From: Rhizobiaceae bacterium
GTDB taxonomy: Bacteria; Pseudomonadota; Alphaproteobacteria; Rhizobiales; Rhizobiaceae
NCBI GenBank assembly: GCA_017640615.1
Contig: JAEPQK010000004.1
Coordinates: 310,001-374,000 of the forward strand
Reading direction: 5' to 3'
Length of the DNA: 64,000 nt
Shown piece by piece: positions 8,073-15,632 of this stretch. Each line of letters opens with the position of its first letter. Position 1 is the stretch's first letter. The translations under genes were made by a program, and so were the position numbers. The notes beneath the pieces were generated by a model that saw nothing but the letters and a program-made list of their open reading frames with translations, did no database searches and was not told where the DNA came from.

Positions 8073-8540
8073 ATGCGCGCCGGCTTTCTTCTTGCAACGA
8101 CTGCAACGATTATTATTGCCGGAGCATATGCAAATGCAGCTACACAGAACGTTTTGTTCAACGCGACCGTATCACCGACCTGTACGCTGACAATCCTTGC
8201 TAACGGCACGCTCGCGCCCAGCGCCGATCTTCAGTCGCTCAGTTCAAAGCTTGCTGGCGGTTCCGCTGGCAGCGTGACGCTGGCCACCACGGGAGGCGTT
8301 GACCTTAGTGTCGATCCGGTTGCTACCGTCACCGTGCCGGGTGCCGACGCGTCCGTAACCACCTGGACACCGACATACTCGGTCGCGGGCGGCCATACGG
8401 TGGCCGAAACCGCGGGGTCGACCACGCTTGGCGCACCCGGTCTTTCCACGGTTTCTGTCCACCTTGTCGGCACCAAGGGCGGCAGTGACCGCTTTGCTGC
8501 CGGCAACTACCAGGCAACGGTGACGGTGCGATGCGAATAG
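8073..8540 (+). CDS. Secreted pilin-like / spore-coat-U-like protein (first gene of a four-gene operon)
   Basis: A 155-residue protein with a Sec signal peptide (about 1-22, cut after ANA) and a small mature domain rich in T, S, V and G, as in fimbrial beta-sandwich subunits. Two cysteines, one near the mature N-terminus (SPTCTLTI) and one at the very end (VTVRCE), suggest a disulfide joining first and last strands. The C-terminal AAGNYQATVTVRCE resembles the last strand of spore coat U/Csu pilin domains. It is nearly repeated in the fourth gene (AGAYQAQVTVRCE). It overlaps the next gene by 10 bases and lies behind a CtrA box. I do not know a named homologue; the structural class is inferred. 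Confidence 0.6.
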   Translation: MRAGFLLATTATIIIAGAYANAATQNVLFNATVSPTCTLTILANGTLAPSADLQSLSSKLAGGSAGSVTLATTGGVDLSVDPVATVTVPGADASVTTWTPTYSVAGGHTVAETAGSTTLGAPGLSTVSVHLVGTKGGSDRFAAGNYQATVTVRCE

Positions 8541-8908
8541 CAGCTGCGATTGTCTTTCTGCTCGCCACATTGCCGGCGCTTGGCCAGTCGATGAGCCCGA
8601 TGCGCGGGGTTGTCACGGCGTTTGCCGATGTCTTTGCAGTGCGTGTCTACCCGTCCAACCCGTATGACCATCGCATCCGCGTCGAGGTGCGGGTCTACGA
8701 TCAGAAATTCCAGCCGGTGCCGGCAAGAGTCACGCCGCCGAGCTTCATGCTTGGAGCAGAGGCGTCTCGGCCCGTTCTCGTTGTTGTGCCCTTCGAGGGT
8801 GCTGCATCCCGCAAAGTGCGTATCTGTACGGAAAGCGTTCCCTTCCCCGACCAGCAAACACAGATAAGGGCACAGATATGCGGAAAATTTCTCGCGCGGC
8901 GTATGTAG
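8531..8908 (+). CDS. Small PapD-like periplasmic chaperone, single domain
   Basis: A 125-residue secreted protein (signal peptide about 1-18, cut after ALG). The mature part resembles only the N-terminal Ig-like domain of pilus chaperones. Strand VRVYPSNPYDHRIRVEVRVY is followed by RVTPPSFMLGAEASRPVLVV, where TPP-x-F-x-L matches the PapD-family FG region, then KVRICTESVPF. A classical chaperone has about 220 residues and two domains; the second is absent. It overlaps the genes on both sides (10 bases before, 31 after), so translation is coupled. It probably helps fold or export the two pilin-like products. No usher gene is present. Confidence 0.55.
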   Translation: MRIAAAIVFLLATLPALGQSMSPMRGVVTAFADVFAVRVYPSNPYDHRIRVEVRVYDQKFQPVPARVTPPSFMLGAEASRPVLVVVPFEGAASRKVRICTESVPFPDQQTQIRAQICGKFLARRM

Positions 8909-9312
8909 CGCTGCCGGCAGTGCTCGGAACGCACATCCCAGCCGCTGCAAACGACGTTTACAATCTCAACCAGACCGGTTTCACGCTGCCAGGTGTTTCG
9001 CTGCCGCAGGGCCAGGACGAAGTGCGTGCTGCCGACGGCACCACCTGTCGTTCATCGATATCCGGCAGCGGCGCCTATTTGGATGTCGGCGTCGTCGGCG
9101 GCCGCACGGCAACCCAGGGCATGGCGACCTACGGCCGGGTCGTGTTGCCACTCGGCAAGCGCCCGAAACGGATCGACTGCTCGCGCCTCTATGCACTCGA
9201 GATCGAGCGGTTGGAGCTGGAAATCCGAATGCTCAAGATGGGCATTGCCGGCGGCCAGCAGACAGAAGCCAACTGGGCGAATGAGGGCTGGTCGAACGAG
9301 AGCAACAAATGA
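8878..9312 (+). CDS. Secreted protein of unknown function with C-terminal helix
   Basis: A 144-residue protein with a signal peptide (about 1-24, cut after PAAA). The mature part has two cysteines (GTTCRSSI and RIDCSRLY), a glycine-rich beta-like middle (GAYLDVGVVGGRTATQGMA, then TYGRVVLPLG) and a charged amphipathic helix (LYALEIERLELEIRMLKMG) that could form a coiled coil. I do not recognise a characterised family. It sits between the PapD-like chaperone gene (31-base overlap) and the second pilin-like gene (ATGA overlap), so it very likely works with them, perhaps as anchor, assembly factor or outer-membrane component. That role is inference from position. Confidence 0.55.
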   Translation: MRKISRAAYVALPAVLGTHIPAAANDVYNLNQTGFTLPGVSLPQGQDEVRAADGTTCRSSISGSGAYLDVGVVGGRTATQGMATYGRVVLPLGKRPKRIDCSRLYALEIERLELEIRMLKMGIAGGQQTEANWANEGWSNESNK

Positions 9313-9776
9313 AGCGGTTCTGCGTGGCGCTTAGCGCCTTGGCGCTGTCGCTTCCTTTTAGCGGCGTGGCGCAGGCCGCGATCATCGGCACCTGTACGAT
9401 CACCGTGGTGAATGCCGGCACGATGACAGTGAATGGTGCTTTGAACGTGCTTGGCTCTGGCGAGGCGGGCGGCAACGCGGCAATCGTTACAGTGGAGCCG
9501 GACTCGCTGGTCTGCTCAATTCTCAACCTGCTGGACTGCTATGGCCTCTCGGCTCCGCCGCCAGTGGCATTTCTTTCCGCACCGGCTGGTGGCGGCGACA
9601 GCGTGACATATGCCTCGACCTATGCGGTCGACGGCGGCGCACCGGTCAATGGCGTGACGACGACGCGGCTCATCAATGGCAATTACACCGTAGCGGTGGA
9701 CCTCACGGCAAGCCGCGCAACCGGCGTATTCCCCGCCGGAGCCTATCAGGCGCAAGTCACTGTGCGCTGTGAATAG
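9309..9776 (+). CDS. Second secreted pilin-like protein, paralogue of the first gene
   Basis: A 155-residue protein, the same length as the first gene of the operon. It has a signal peptide (about 1-23, cut after AQA) and the same plan: early cysteine (IGTCTITVVN), glycine/valine-rich middle and the end AGAYQAQVTVRCE. It carries an extra cysteine pair in LVCSILNLLDCYG, absent from the first product. The body of the two proteins is otherwise quite different, so the duplication is old. The ATG overlaps the previous stop (ATGA). Likely a secreted or surface-assembled subunit of the same structure; no characterised homologue is known to me. Confidence 0.55.
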   Translation: MKRFCVALSALALSLPFSGVAQAAIIGTCTITVVNAGTMTVNGALNVLGSGEAGGNAAIVTVEPDSLVCSILNLLDCYGLSAPPPVAFLSAPAGGGDSVTYASTYAVDGGAPVNGVTTTRLINGNYTVAVDLTASRATGVFPAGAYQAQVTVRCE

Positions 9777-9836
9777 GCCTACTGGTCAAAGCAGCGCGTA
9801 ACTGCTCTTGTGGCGCCCAAGATACGGGTGCGTTTC

Positions 9837-10745
9837 ATGATCATCGTCGTCGGCTCAATAAATCTCGATCTCATCGTCAATGTCGAGCGGCTGCCGGCGC
9901 CCGGCGAAACCGTGCTCGGCTCGACATTCGCGACCGCGCCCGGTGGCAAGGGTGCCAATCAGGCGCTGGCGGCTCGCCGCGCTGGAGCAAGTGTACGCAT
10001 GGTGGGCGCAGTAGGGGGCGACGCTTTCGCAGAAGAGGCGCTGGCGCTGCTGGATGAGGCGGAAGTCGATCTCTCGACGGTGAAGAAAACCGACACGACG
10101 ACCGGCACCGCGCATATTCTGGTGGCAGCCGACGGCGAAAACGTCATTGCTGTGGTACCGGCCGCCAACGCGCTTGTGCTCCCCAACGACCTGGGTGACG
10201 GCCTGTTTTCAAATGGCGATCATGTGCTCCTGCAGCAGGAGATACCTGTCGAAACCGTCTCCGCGACGCTCGGGGCGGCCCGCGCGGCAGGCGCGGTTTC
10301 GGTGCTGAACACTGCACCGTTTCAGGCCACAACCGCGCCGCTACTGCCGCGCGCCGATTATGTCGTTGCCAACGAAACCGAGTTCGACCTTTACGCAGAT
10401 GCGCTCGGCATCGACGCCGGCGACCGCGAAATCCGAATGCGCGCTTTCGTGGAAAAGACCGGCGGCGTGTTGATCGTGACACTCGGTGGTGACGGGGTGT
10501 TGGCGGTGACGCCGGATGAGGCGTTCAAAGTGCCAGCGCTGCAAATTGCGCCAGTGGATACGGTCGGTGCGGGCGATACATTCTGCGGCTATCTCGCAGC
10601 AGGTCTCGATGCCGGGCTGAGCCTCGCAGATGCTTTGCGAAAGGCAGCGGCCGCCGGTTCGCTCGCCTGCCTCAAACCCGGCGCGCAGCCCGCCATTCCG
10701 ATGGCCGCTGATGTTGATGAGGCACTGAACAGCGAGAGCAGCTAG
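9837..10745 (+). CDS. rbsK: Ribokinase
   Basis: Phosphorylates ribose to ribose 5-phosphate for the pentose phosphate pathway. The 302-residue PfkB-fold protein begins MIIVVGSINLDLIVNVERLP and has the ribokinase substrate motif TAPGGKGANQALAARRAGA near residue 35. The second signature DTVGAGDTFCGYLAAGL contains the catalytic base Asp247. Length is normal. The ATG at 9837 was preferred to one nine codons upstream because MIIVVGSINLD is the family start. It converges on a nucleoside hydrolase gene, which would release free ribose from nucleosides, so the two could act in sequence. Confidence 0.9.
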   Translation: MIIVVGSINLDLIVNVERLPAPGETVLGSTFATAPGGKGANQALAARRAGASVRMVGAVGGDAFAEEALALLDEAEVDLSTVKKTDTTTGTAHILVAADGENVIAVVPAANALVLPNDLGDGLFSNGDHVLLQQEIPVETVSATLGAARAAGAVSVLNTAPFQATTAPLLPRADYVVANETEFDLYADALGIDAGDREIRMRAFVEKTGGVLIVTLGGDGVLAVTPDEAFKVPALQIAPVDTVGAGDTFCGYLAAGLDAGLSLADALRKAAAAGSLACLKPGAQPAIPMAADVDEALNSESS

Positions 10746-10750
10746 GGCAG

Positions 10751-11695
10751 CTAGGGAAGGGTCGCTAGCCGCTCTGTCAGCAGGCCGAAAAAGCCGTCTG
10801 CGTCGATTTCGCGGACAACGAATGCGTTTTTCGGTCGGTCGGTCACGCGCCACCAGTCGACAACGGTCATGCCCAGCGTAAGTTCGGATTGAAGCTCGAC
10901 TTCGACATTGCAGTCACGGCCCGAGAAGAGCTCCGGCCTGATGAGCCAGGCGATGACGCAGGGGTCGTGAAGCGGGCCGCCATCGGTGCCGTATTTTTCT
11001 TCATCGAAGCGTTCGAAAAAGTCGAGAAGCTGTGCGGTCGCTTCGCCGGTGCGGGTGCCGAGCTCACGGAAGGCATCGACGCGCACGCGACTGGTCAACG
11101 CTTTGTGAGTCACGTCGAGCGGCATCATCGTGATCGGCACGCCGGAACGGAACACGATATCGGCCGCCTCCGGGTCGACATAAATGTTGAACTCGGCCGT
11201 AGGCGTGATGTTGCCGCCTTCGAAGAAGCCGCCACCCATGAGAACGATTTCGCGGATGCGCGGCACGATTGCCGGCTCCTGACGCATCGCCAGCGCAATA
11301 TTGGTGAGCGGCCCGAGCGGGCAGAGCGTGATTTCGCCGGGCGCGGCCGCCATCAGCGTCTCTACTATGAAATCTACGGCGTTCTTGTCCTGCAGCGGCA
11401 TTTCGGGTTTCGGCAGGTCGGGCCCGTCGAGCCCGGTCTTGCCATGCACATGCTCCGCGGTGACGAGCTTGCGTTCCAGCGGGCGATCCGCGCCCGCGAA
11501 AACCAGCGTCTCTGGCCGGCCAGCAAGTTCACAAATCTTGCGGGCGTTCTTCTCCGTCAGCGTCAGCGGCACATTGCCCGCAACGGCGGTAATGCCGACG
11601 ACCTCCAGCTCCGGACTGGCGAGCGCCAGCAGAATGGCGACGGCGTCGTCCTGTCCCGGGTCGGTATCAATGATGATTTTGCGTGCACCGGCCAT
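10751..11695 (-). CDS. Inosine/uridine-preferring nucleoside hydrolase
   Basis: Hydrolyses the N-glycosidic bond of ribonucleosides to a free base and ribose. The 314-residue product starts with the Asp-rich calcium site KIIIDTDPGQDDAVAILLAL (Asp10, Asp12, Asp16, Asp17) diagnostic of the IUNH superfamily. It also has the internal LCPLGPLTNIALAMR, VLMGGGFFEGGNITPTAEFN and a C-terminal HDPCVIAWLI with the active-site His-Asp. The start ATG at 11695 (MAGARKIII) was chosen because upstream in-frame codons are not family-like. It is convergent with rbsK (5-base gap) and divergent from hsp20. Confidence 0.92.
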   Translation of the reverse strand: MAGARKIIIDTDPGQDDAVAILLALASPELEVVGITAVAGNVPLTLTEKNARKICELAGRPETLVFAGADRPLERKLVTAEHVHGKTGLDGPDLPKPEMPLQDKNAVDFIVETLMAAAPGEITLCPLGPLTNIALAMRQEPAIVPRIREIVLMGGGFFEGGNITPTAEFNIYVDPEAADIVFRSGVPITMMPLDVTHKALTSRVRVDAFRELGTRTGEATAQLLDFFERFDEEKYGTDGGPLHDPCVIAWLIRPELFSGRDCNVEVELQSELTLGMTVVDWWRVTDRPKNAFVVREIDADGFFGLLTERLATLP

Positions 11696-11714
11696 GTTGC
11701 GAGCCAACTCCCTG

Positions 11715-11745
11715 CCCTTGAACTCCAATTTGCGGCGGACCATAT
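11715..11745 (+). promoter_or_regulatory. Sigma-32 (RpoH) heat-shock promoter of hsp20
   Basis: CCCTTGAA at 11715-11722 is a full match to the heat-shock -35 element. After a 15-base spacer, GACCATAT at 11738-11745 matches the -10 form CCCCATNT in six of eight positions. It lies 65 bases before the hsp20 ATG, where RpoH control is expected. Confidence 0.6.
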
Positions 11746-11810
11746 CAGTGGGGTGATCGGAAACGCCATCCGGGTTTCCATCTTTCCACGTCGCTCTTCG
11801 AGGACAGGGT

Positions 11811-12236
11811 ATGACACGTATGTCGACTTTTTCGAGCCCGCTTCTGCTGGGGTTCGACACGATGGAAAAGACGCTTGAGCGCGTCGCGAAATCGGCCGAC
11901 GGCTATCCGCCGTACAATATCGAGCGGATCAAGGGTGCCGACGGAGATGTCGACAAACTGCGCATTACCCTCGCGGTTGCCGGGTTCTCAGATGAGGAAC
12001 TCGACGTCTCGACCGAAGAGAACCAGCTTGTGGTGCGTGGTCGCCAGACCGACGATGCGGAGCGCGAATTTCTGCATCGTGGCATTGCCGCAAGACAGTT
12101 CCAGCGCACTTTCGTGCTTGCGGATGGAATGCGCGTTACTGGCGCCGAGCTGAAGAACGGCCTTTTGGCGATCGACCTCGACCGTCCGCAGCCCGAGAAG
12201 CTGGTACGAAAAATCAACATTTCGGTGCGAGACTGA
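11811..12236 (+). CDS. Small heat-shock protein (Hsp20/alpha-crystallin, IbpA-like)
   Basis: An ATP-independent holdase that binds unfolding proteins. The 141-residue product has an IbpA-type N-terminus (FSSPLLLGFDTMEKTLERV) and the phrase GYPPYNIERI that opens the crystallin domain. It also has LRITLAVAGFSDEELDVSTE and the C-terminal ELKNGLLAIDLDR. The final IXI motif is present only in altered form (KINISV). The ATG at 11811 has GAGG seven bases before it; a second ATG is three codons on. The RpoH-like promoter at 11715 and the adjoining DUF1150 gene fit the usual alphaproteobacterial heat-shock pair. Confidence 0.92.
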   Translation: MTRMSTFSSPLLLGFDTMEKTLERVAKSADGYPPYNIERIKGADGDVDKLRITLAVAGFSDEELDVSTEENQLVVRGRQTDDAEREFLHRGIAARQFQRTFVLADGMRVTGAELKNGLLAIDLDRPQPEKLVRKINISVRD

Positions 12237-12308
12237 AAATTCGCCCGCTCAAAATAAGCTCTGTTGCGGGTTGGTCAGAAGGGACTTCCTGCACGCAAGG
12301 AGGCTTGC

Positions 12309-12566
12309 ATGACTGAATTTGAGACCAGAAATGTCCTCTCCGAAGAGGAACTGGCGCATCTTGGCGAAGGCTCTGTCGCCTATCTTCGTGAATTCGACAG
12401 CGCCGAACTGAAGGAGCGCTTTCCCGACGCGCCCGAAATGGCGCCGGGCACCAGGCTCTGGGCCGTCTTCGCGGCCAATGGCACACCGATTCTGCTGGCC
12501 GATGCACAGGCTAGCGCTCTAGCCGGCGCAATGCAGAACGATCTGACGCCCGTCAGCGTTCACTGA
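12309..12566 (+). CDS. DUF1150 family protein
   Basis: An 85-residue acidic cytoplasmic protein of the DUF1150 family, recognised by LGEGSVAYLREFDSAEL and GTRLWAVFAANGTPILLADA. The family is restricted to alphaproteobacteria and, in my recollection, is regularly encoded next to Hsp20, as here (72 bases downstream of hsp20). A near-perfect ribosome site AAGGAGG precedes the ATG at 12309. The function is unknown; a role linked to Hsp20 clients is inferred from the pairing. Confidence 0.85.
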   Translation: MTEFETRNVLSEEELAHLGEGSVAYLREFDSAELKERFPDAPEMAPGTRLWAVFAANGTPILLADAQASALAGAMQNDLTPVSVH

Positions 12567-12599
12567 CGGGTGGCAGGCCAGATGCCGGGCTGCGCCGCC

Positions 12600-13064
12600 T
12601 CAGGCGGCGTGCGAGGCTGGTGTTTGGGATAGGAACGTGTAAATCGCGGTCGCGTCGCTCGTGCCGCGGATTTTCTTCACAGTTTCAGCGTCGCGCAGCA
12701 CGCGCGCAATGCGCGAGAGGGCCTTCAGATGGTCCGCGCCGGCGCCCTCGGGCGCCAGAAGCATGAAAACGAGGTCGACGGGCTGATCGTCCAGCGCCTC
12801 GAAATCGACTGGCTGTTCCAGCCGCGCGAATACACCAACAATCTTTTCGACGCCCGGCAGCTTGCCGTGCGGAATGGCGATGCCATTGCCGACGCCGGTG
12901 GAGCCCAGGCGTTCGCGCTGCAGAATCGTGTCGAACACTTCGCGCTCCGGCAGGCCGGTCACGGCCGCGGCACGCTCCGCCATAAGCTGCAGGAGCTGTT
13001 TCTTGGAGTTGGCCTTGAGGGTCGGCATGATTGCCGAAACATCGATCAGATCGCTGAGATCCAT
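12600..13064 (-). CDS. ptsN: PTS IIA-like nitrogen regulatory protein PtsN (EIIA-Ntr)
   Basis: Terminal phosphoacceptor of the nitrogen-related phosphotransferase system (PtsP-PtsO-PtsN), which regulates K+ transport, carbon/nitrogen balance and stress in proteobacteria. The 154-residue protein has the phosphorylated His66 in GVGNGIAIPHGKLPGVEK and the family phrase PVDLVFMLLAPEGAGADHLK. Two ATGs are adjacent (13067 and 13064). I chose the second because AGGA lies seven bases before it. Placed after hpf and rpoN, the order conserved in proteobacteria. Confidence 0.94.
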   Translation of the reverse strand: MDLSDLIDVSAIMPTLKANSKKQLLQLMAERAAAVTGLPEREVFDTILQRERLGSTGVGNGIAIPHGKLPGVEKIVGVFARLEQPVDFEALDDQPVDLVFMLLAPEGAGADHLKALSRIARVLRDAETVKKIRGTSDATAIYTFLSQTPASHAA

Positions 13065-13091
13065 CATCGGGTCCTTTGACTTGGCCCTCGG

Positions 13092-13118
13092 AGGCTCGCA
13101 AGGCTTCGCCGCGAGCCT
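13092..13118. other. Intercistronic hairpin between hpf and ptsN
   Basis: AGGCTCGC (13092-13099) pairs perfectly with GCGAGCCT (13111-13118) around an 11-base loop, in the 66 bases between the hpf stop and the ptsN start. No T-run follows on the coding (minus) strand, so it is more likely a processing or partial attenuation structure than a full terminator. Confidence 0.45.
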
Positions 13119-13130
13119 TTCCGGGTTTGT

Positions 13131-13712
13131 TTATCGGCTCTCGGCCGATGCTGTATCAATCCAGCCAATGTTGCCGTCGGGCCGCCGGTACACGATATTC
13201 ACGTGCCGGTTGCCGGCATTGCGGAATATGTAGACGGGGTTGTCCTTGGTATCGAGTTCGATCGCGGCCTCGGCAACGGACATGGTCCTGAGTTCGACCG
13301 TCTGTTCCGCGATCACAGCCGGAGCATAGTCCTCCGGAACCTCTTCATCTTCTTCCGCCACAGGCGCTATGACGCGATAGGCGAGATCGATCGATTCCGC
13401 CAGTTCCTTGGCGCCGGTGCCGTGCGATTTGAGCCGCCGCTTGTAGCGGCGCAGACGCTTTTCGACACGTTCGGCCGCTGCGTCGAATGCCGCCTGCGGC
13501 TCTTGCGCCTGGCCGGTGGCCTGGAGGACGATGCCGGTGTCGAGCCGCACCAGACAGTCGGCCGAGAAGCGCGATCCCGCCTTTTCGACCGTTACATGGC
13601 CGGTGTAGCCGCCATCGAAATATTTGTTGACCGCATCGTCGATGCGATCCTCGATCCGCGTGCGAAATGCATCGCCCACATCCATATGCTTGCCCGATAT
13701 GCGCAAATTCAT
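13131..13712 (-). CDS. hpf: Long-form ribosome hibernation promoting factor
   Basis: Binds the 30S subunit and dimerises 70S ribosomes into inactive 100S particles in stationary phase. The 193-residue length marks the long form. The N-terminal S30AE domain (MNLRISGKHMDVGDAFRTRI, ending in ERVEKRLRRYKRRLKSH) is joined by an acidic linker (EEDEEVPEDYAP) to the C-terminal dimerisation domain (VAEAAIELDTKDNPVYIFRN, GNRHVNIVYRRPDGNIGWID). The ATG at 13712 gives the family start. It lies 242 bases downstream of rpoN, the conserved arrangement. Confidence 0.95.
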   Translation of the reverse strand: MNLRISGKHMDVGDAFRTRIEDRIDDAVNKYFDGGYTGHVTVEKAGSRFSADCLVRLDTGIVLQATGQAQEPQAAFDAAAERVEKRLRRYKRRLKSHGTGAKELAESIDLAYRVIAPVAEEDEEVPEDYAPAVIAEQTVELRTMSVAEAAIELDTKDNPVYIFRNAGNRHVNIVYRRPDGNIGWIDTASAESR

Positions 13713-13954
13713 TTCAGACTGACGATCCTGTAAGCACGGCAAATTCGACTGTGCTGAACATACCGGCGATCTCCCCTTTAGGGAAATCCCACGCAGCACC
13801 AATTCGGAGTTTTTTCATCCGGGCCGACAGGCCGATCTCTTTCTGACCCGTCATAATGCCGGTTATCCCGGATGCGGGCGGGCTTCTATTCTCTAAAATT
13901 GCGCTTGTCAACGAAGTCGGCAAAGCGGCGGAGATCGTCGAACTCGCGCGTCGA

Positions 13955-15472
13955 TCAGCTAGAATGCCGCGCCAATGCGCGCTTTTCGCGGCGACGCTGC
14001 ACGGAAGAGGGGATACTCATCGTTTCACGATATTTCGCGACAGTGCGGCGGGCGATATCGACCCCGTTCTTCTTGAGGATATCCACAATCGCGTCGTCGG
14101 AGAGCACATCGACTGGCTTTTCGGCGTCAATCAGCTCGCGAATGCGCGCCCTGACAGCCTCAGCCGAATGGGCTTCCTCGCCTTCGACCGCCGAAATGGC
14201 CGCTGTGAAGAAATAGCGCAGTTCGAAAACGCCACGCGGCGTCAGCATATATTTGTTGGCGGTTACACGGCTGACGGTCGATTCGTGCATGCCGATCGCA
14301 TCAGCCACCATCTTGAGGTTGAGCGGCTTCAAATGCCGCACGCCATGGACGAGAAACGCGTCCTGCTGGCGAACGATTTCGGTGGCGACCTTAAGGATCG
14401 TGCGCGCGCGCTGATCGAGGCTTCGGGTCAGCCAGTTGGCGCTTTGCAGGCAGTTGGCGAGAAATTCGCGGCCCTCGGCATCCTTGGTGAGACCGGAAAC
14501 CTCGGCGTAGTAGGCGTTGTCGACCAGCACCCTGGGCAGCGTGTCGGGATTGAGCTCAACCGCCCAGCTGCCGTCAGGAGCCGGCGAAACAACCACATCG
14601 GGCACGACCGGCTCGCTGGTGCCGCCGGAATAGACGAGCCCAGGCTTGGGATCGAGCAGCTTGATTTCGGCCAGCATGTCGATCAGGTCGTCGCTTCCAA
14701 CCCCGCAAATGCGCGATAGTGCTGCGAAGTCGCGCTTGGCGAGCAGTTCCAGATGCGCGGTCAGCGCCTCCATGGCTGGGTCTAGCCGACCTTTCGCTTC
14801 GAGCTGCAACGCAAGGCATTCGGCGAGATCACGTGCGAAGACGCCCGCCGGTTCGAAACGCTGGCATTCCGCTAGCACTTTTCCCACCAACTCCGCTTCG
14901 ACACCCAGCCGCTCGGCAAAATCCTCAACGCTGCCATCCAGATAGCCAGCATCGTCCACGGCATCGGCAAGCGCGGCTGCAATGTTGCGCTGCAGCGGGT
15001 CGGTGAAGCCGAATGCGATCTGCTCGGTCAGGATGTCGCCCAGCGTCTGCTGCGCGGCCACCATGACGTCGAGATCGAAACCCTCGCCGCCGCCGGTGGT
15101 CAGGCTGCCGCTGCCTCCGGCGGATTTCCACTGTGCGCTGAGATCGGGTCCGACCTGCTCGCGCCGGCCCGGATCGTCCGGGAAGACGTTTTCCATGGAG
15201 CTGTCGAAAGTCTCCGACATCGCCTCGGAACTCCAATCGGTGTCCTCGGCCTTCCATTCCGCGCTGTCCTGACCGCCGCTTTCGTCCTGAGGCGCGGCGC
15301 TGCCGCTATCCTCTGATCCACGGTCGAGCAGCGGATTCCGTTCGATTTCCTCGTCGATGAAACGCTCGAGTTCGGGGTGCGTGAGCTGCAGCAGCCGGAT
15401 TGACTGCATGAGCTGTGGCGTCATCACAAGTGATTGCGACTGCCTTAACTGAAGCTTGGCCGAAAGCGCCAT
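13955..15472 (-). CDS. rpoN: RNA polymerase sigma-54 factor
   Basis: Sigma-54 directs transcription of nitrogen, C4-dicarboxylate and motility genes at -24/-12 promoters, needing AAA+ activators. The 505-residue product has the Gln-rich region I (MALSAKLQLRQSQSLVMTPQ), an acidic region II (about 55-110) and the core-binding middle. The C-terminal helix-turn-helix is followed by the RpoN box ARRTVAKYRE at about 474-483. Upstream in-frame codons to 15565 are rejected because MALSAKLQLRQ is the family start. It follows lptB after 160 bases. Note that rpoN regulation by PtsN may be local, as ptsN is in the same cluster. Confidence 0.96.
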   Translation of the reverse strand: MALSAKLQLRQSQSLVMTPQLMQSIRLLQLTHPELERFIDEEIERNPLLDRGSEDSGSAAPQDESGGQDSAEWKAEDTDWSSEAMSETFDSSMENVFPDDPGRREQVGPDLSAQWKSAGGSGSLTTGGGEGFDLDVMVAAQQTLGDILTEQIAFGFTDPLQRNIAAALADAVDDAGYLDGSVEDFAERLGVEAELVGKVLAECQRFEPAGVFARDLAECLALQLEAKGRLDPAMEALTAHLELLAKRDFAALSRICGVGSDDLIDMLAEIKLLDPKPGLVYSGGTSEPVVPDVVVSPAPDGSWAVELNPDTLPRVLVDNAYYAEVSGLTKDAEGREFLANCLQSANWLTRSLDQRARTILKVATEIVRQQDAFLVHGVRHLKPLNLKMVADAIGMHESTVSRVTANKYMLTPRGVFELRYFFTAAISAVEGEEAHSAEAVRARIRELIDAEKPVDVLSDDAIVDILKKNGVDIARRTVAKYRETMSIPSSVQRRREKRALARHSS

Positions 15473-15632
15473 CTGCCCCTGATCACCCAACAAACATCGG
15501 TTTCGCCGCGGTGGTTGCAGCGCCACGACGCCGGGAAACAAACTGGCCCGGCTTTTGCATGTCAAGCTAGCTGAAATGCCTTACCGCGACGTTACGCAGG
15601 GAAATCCAGTGTTTGCGGTGCTGAGCGGCAGT

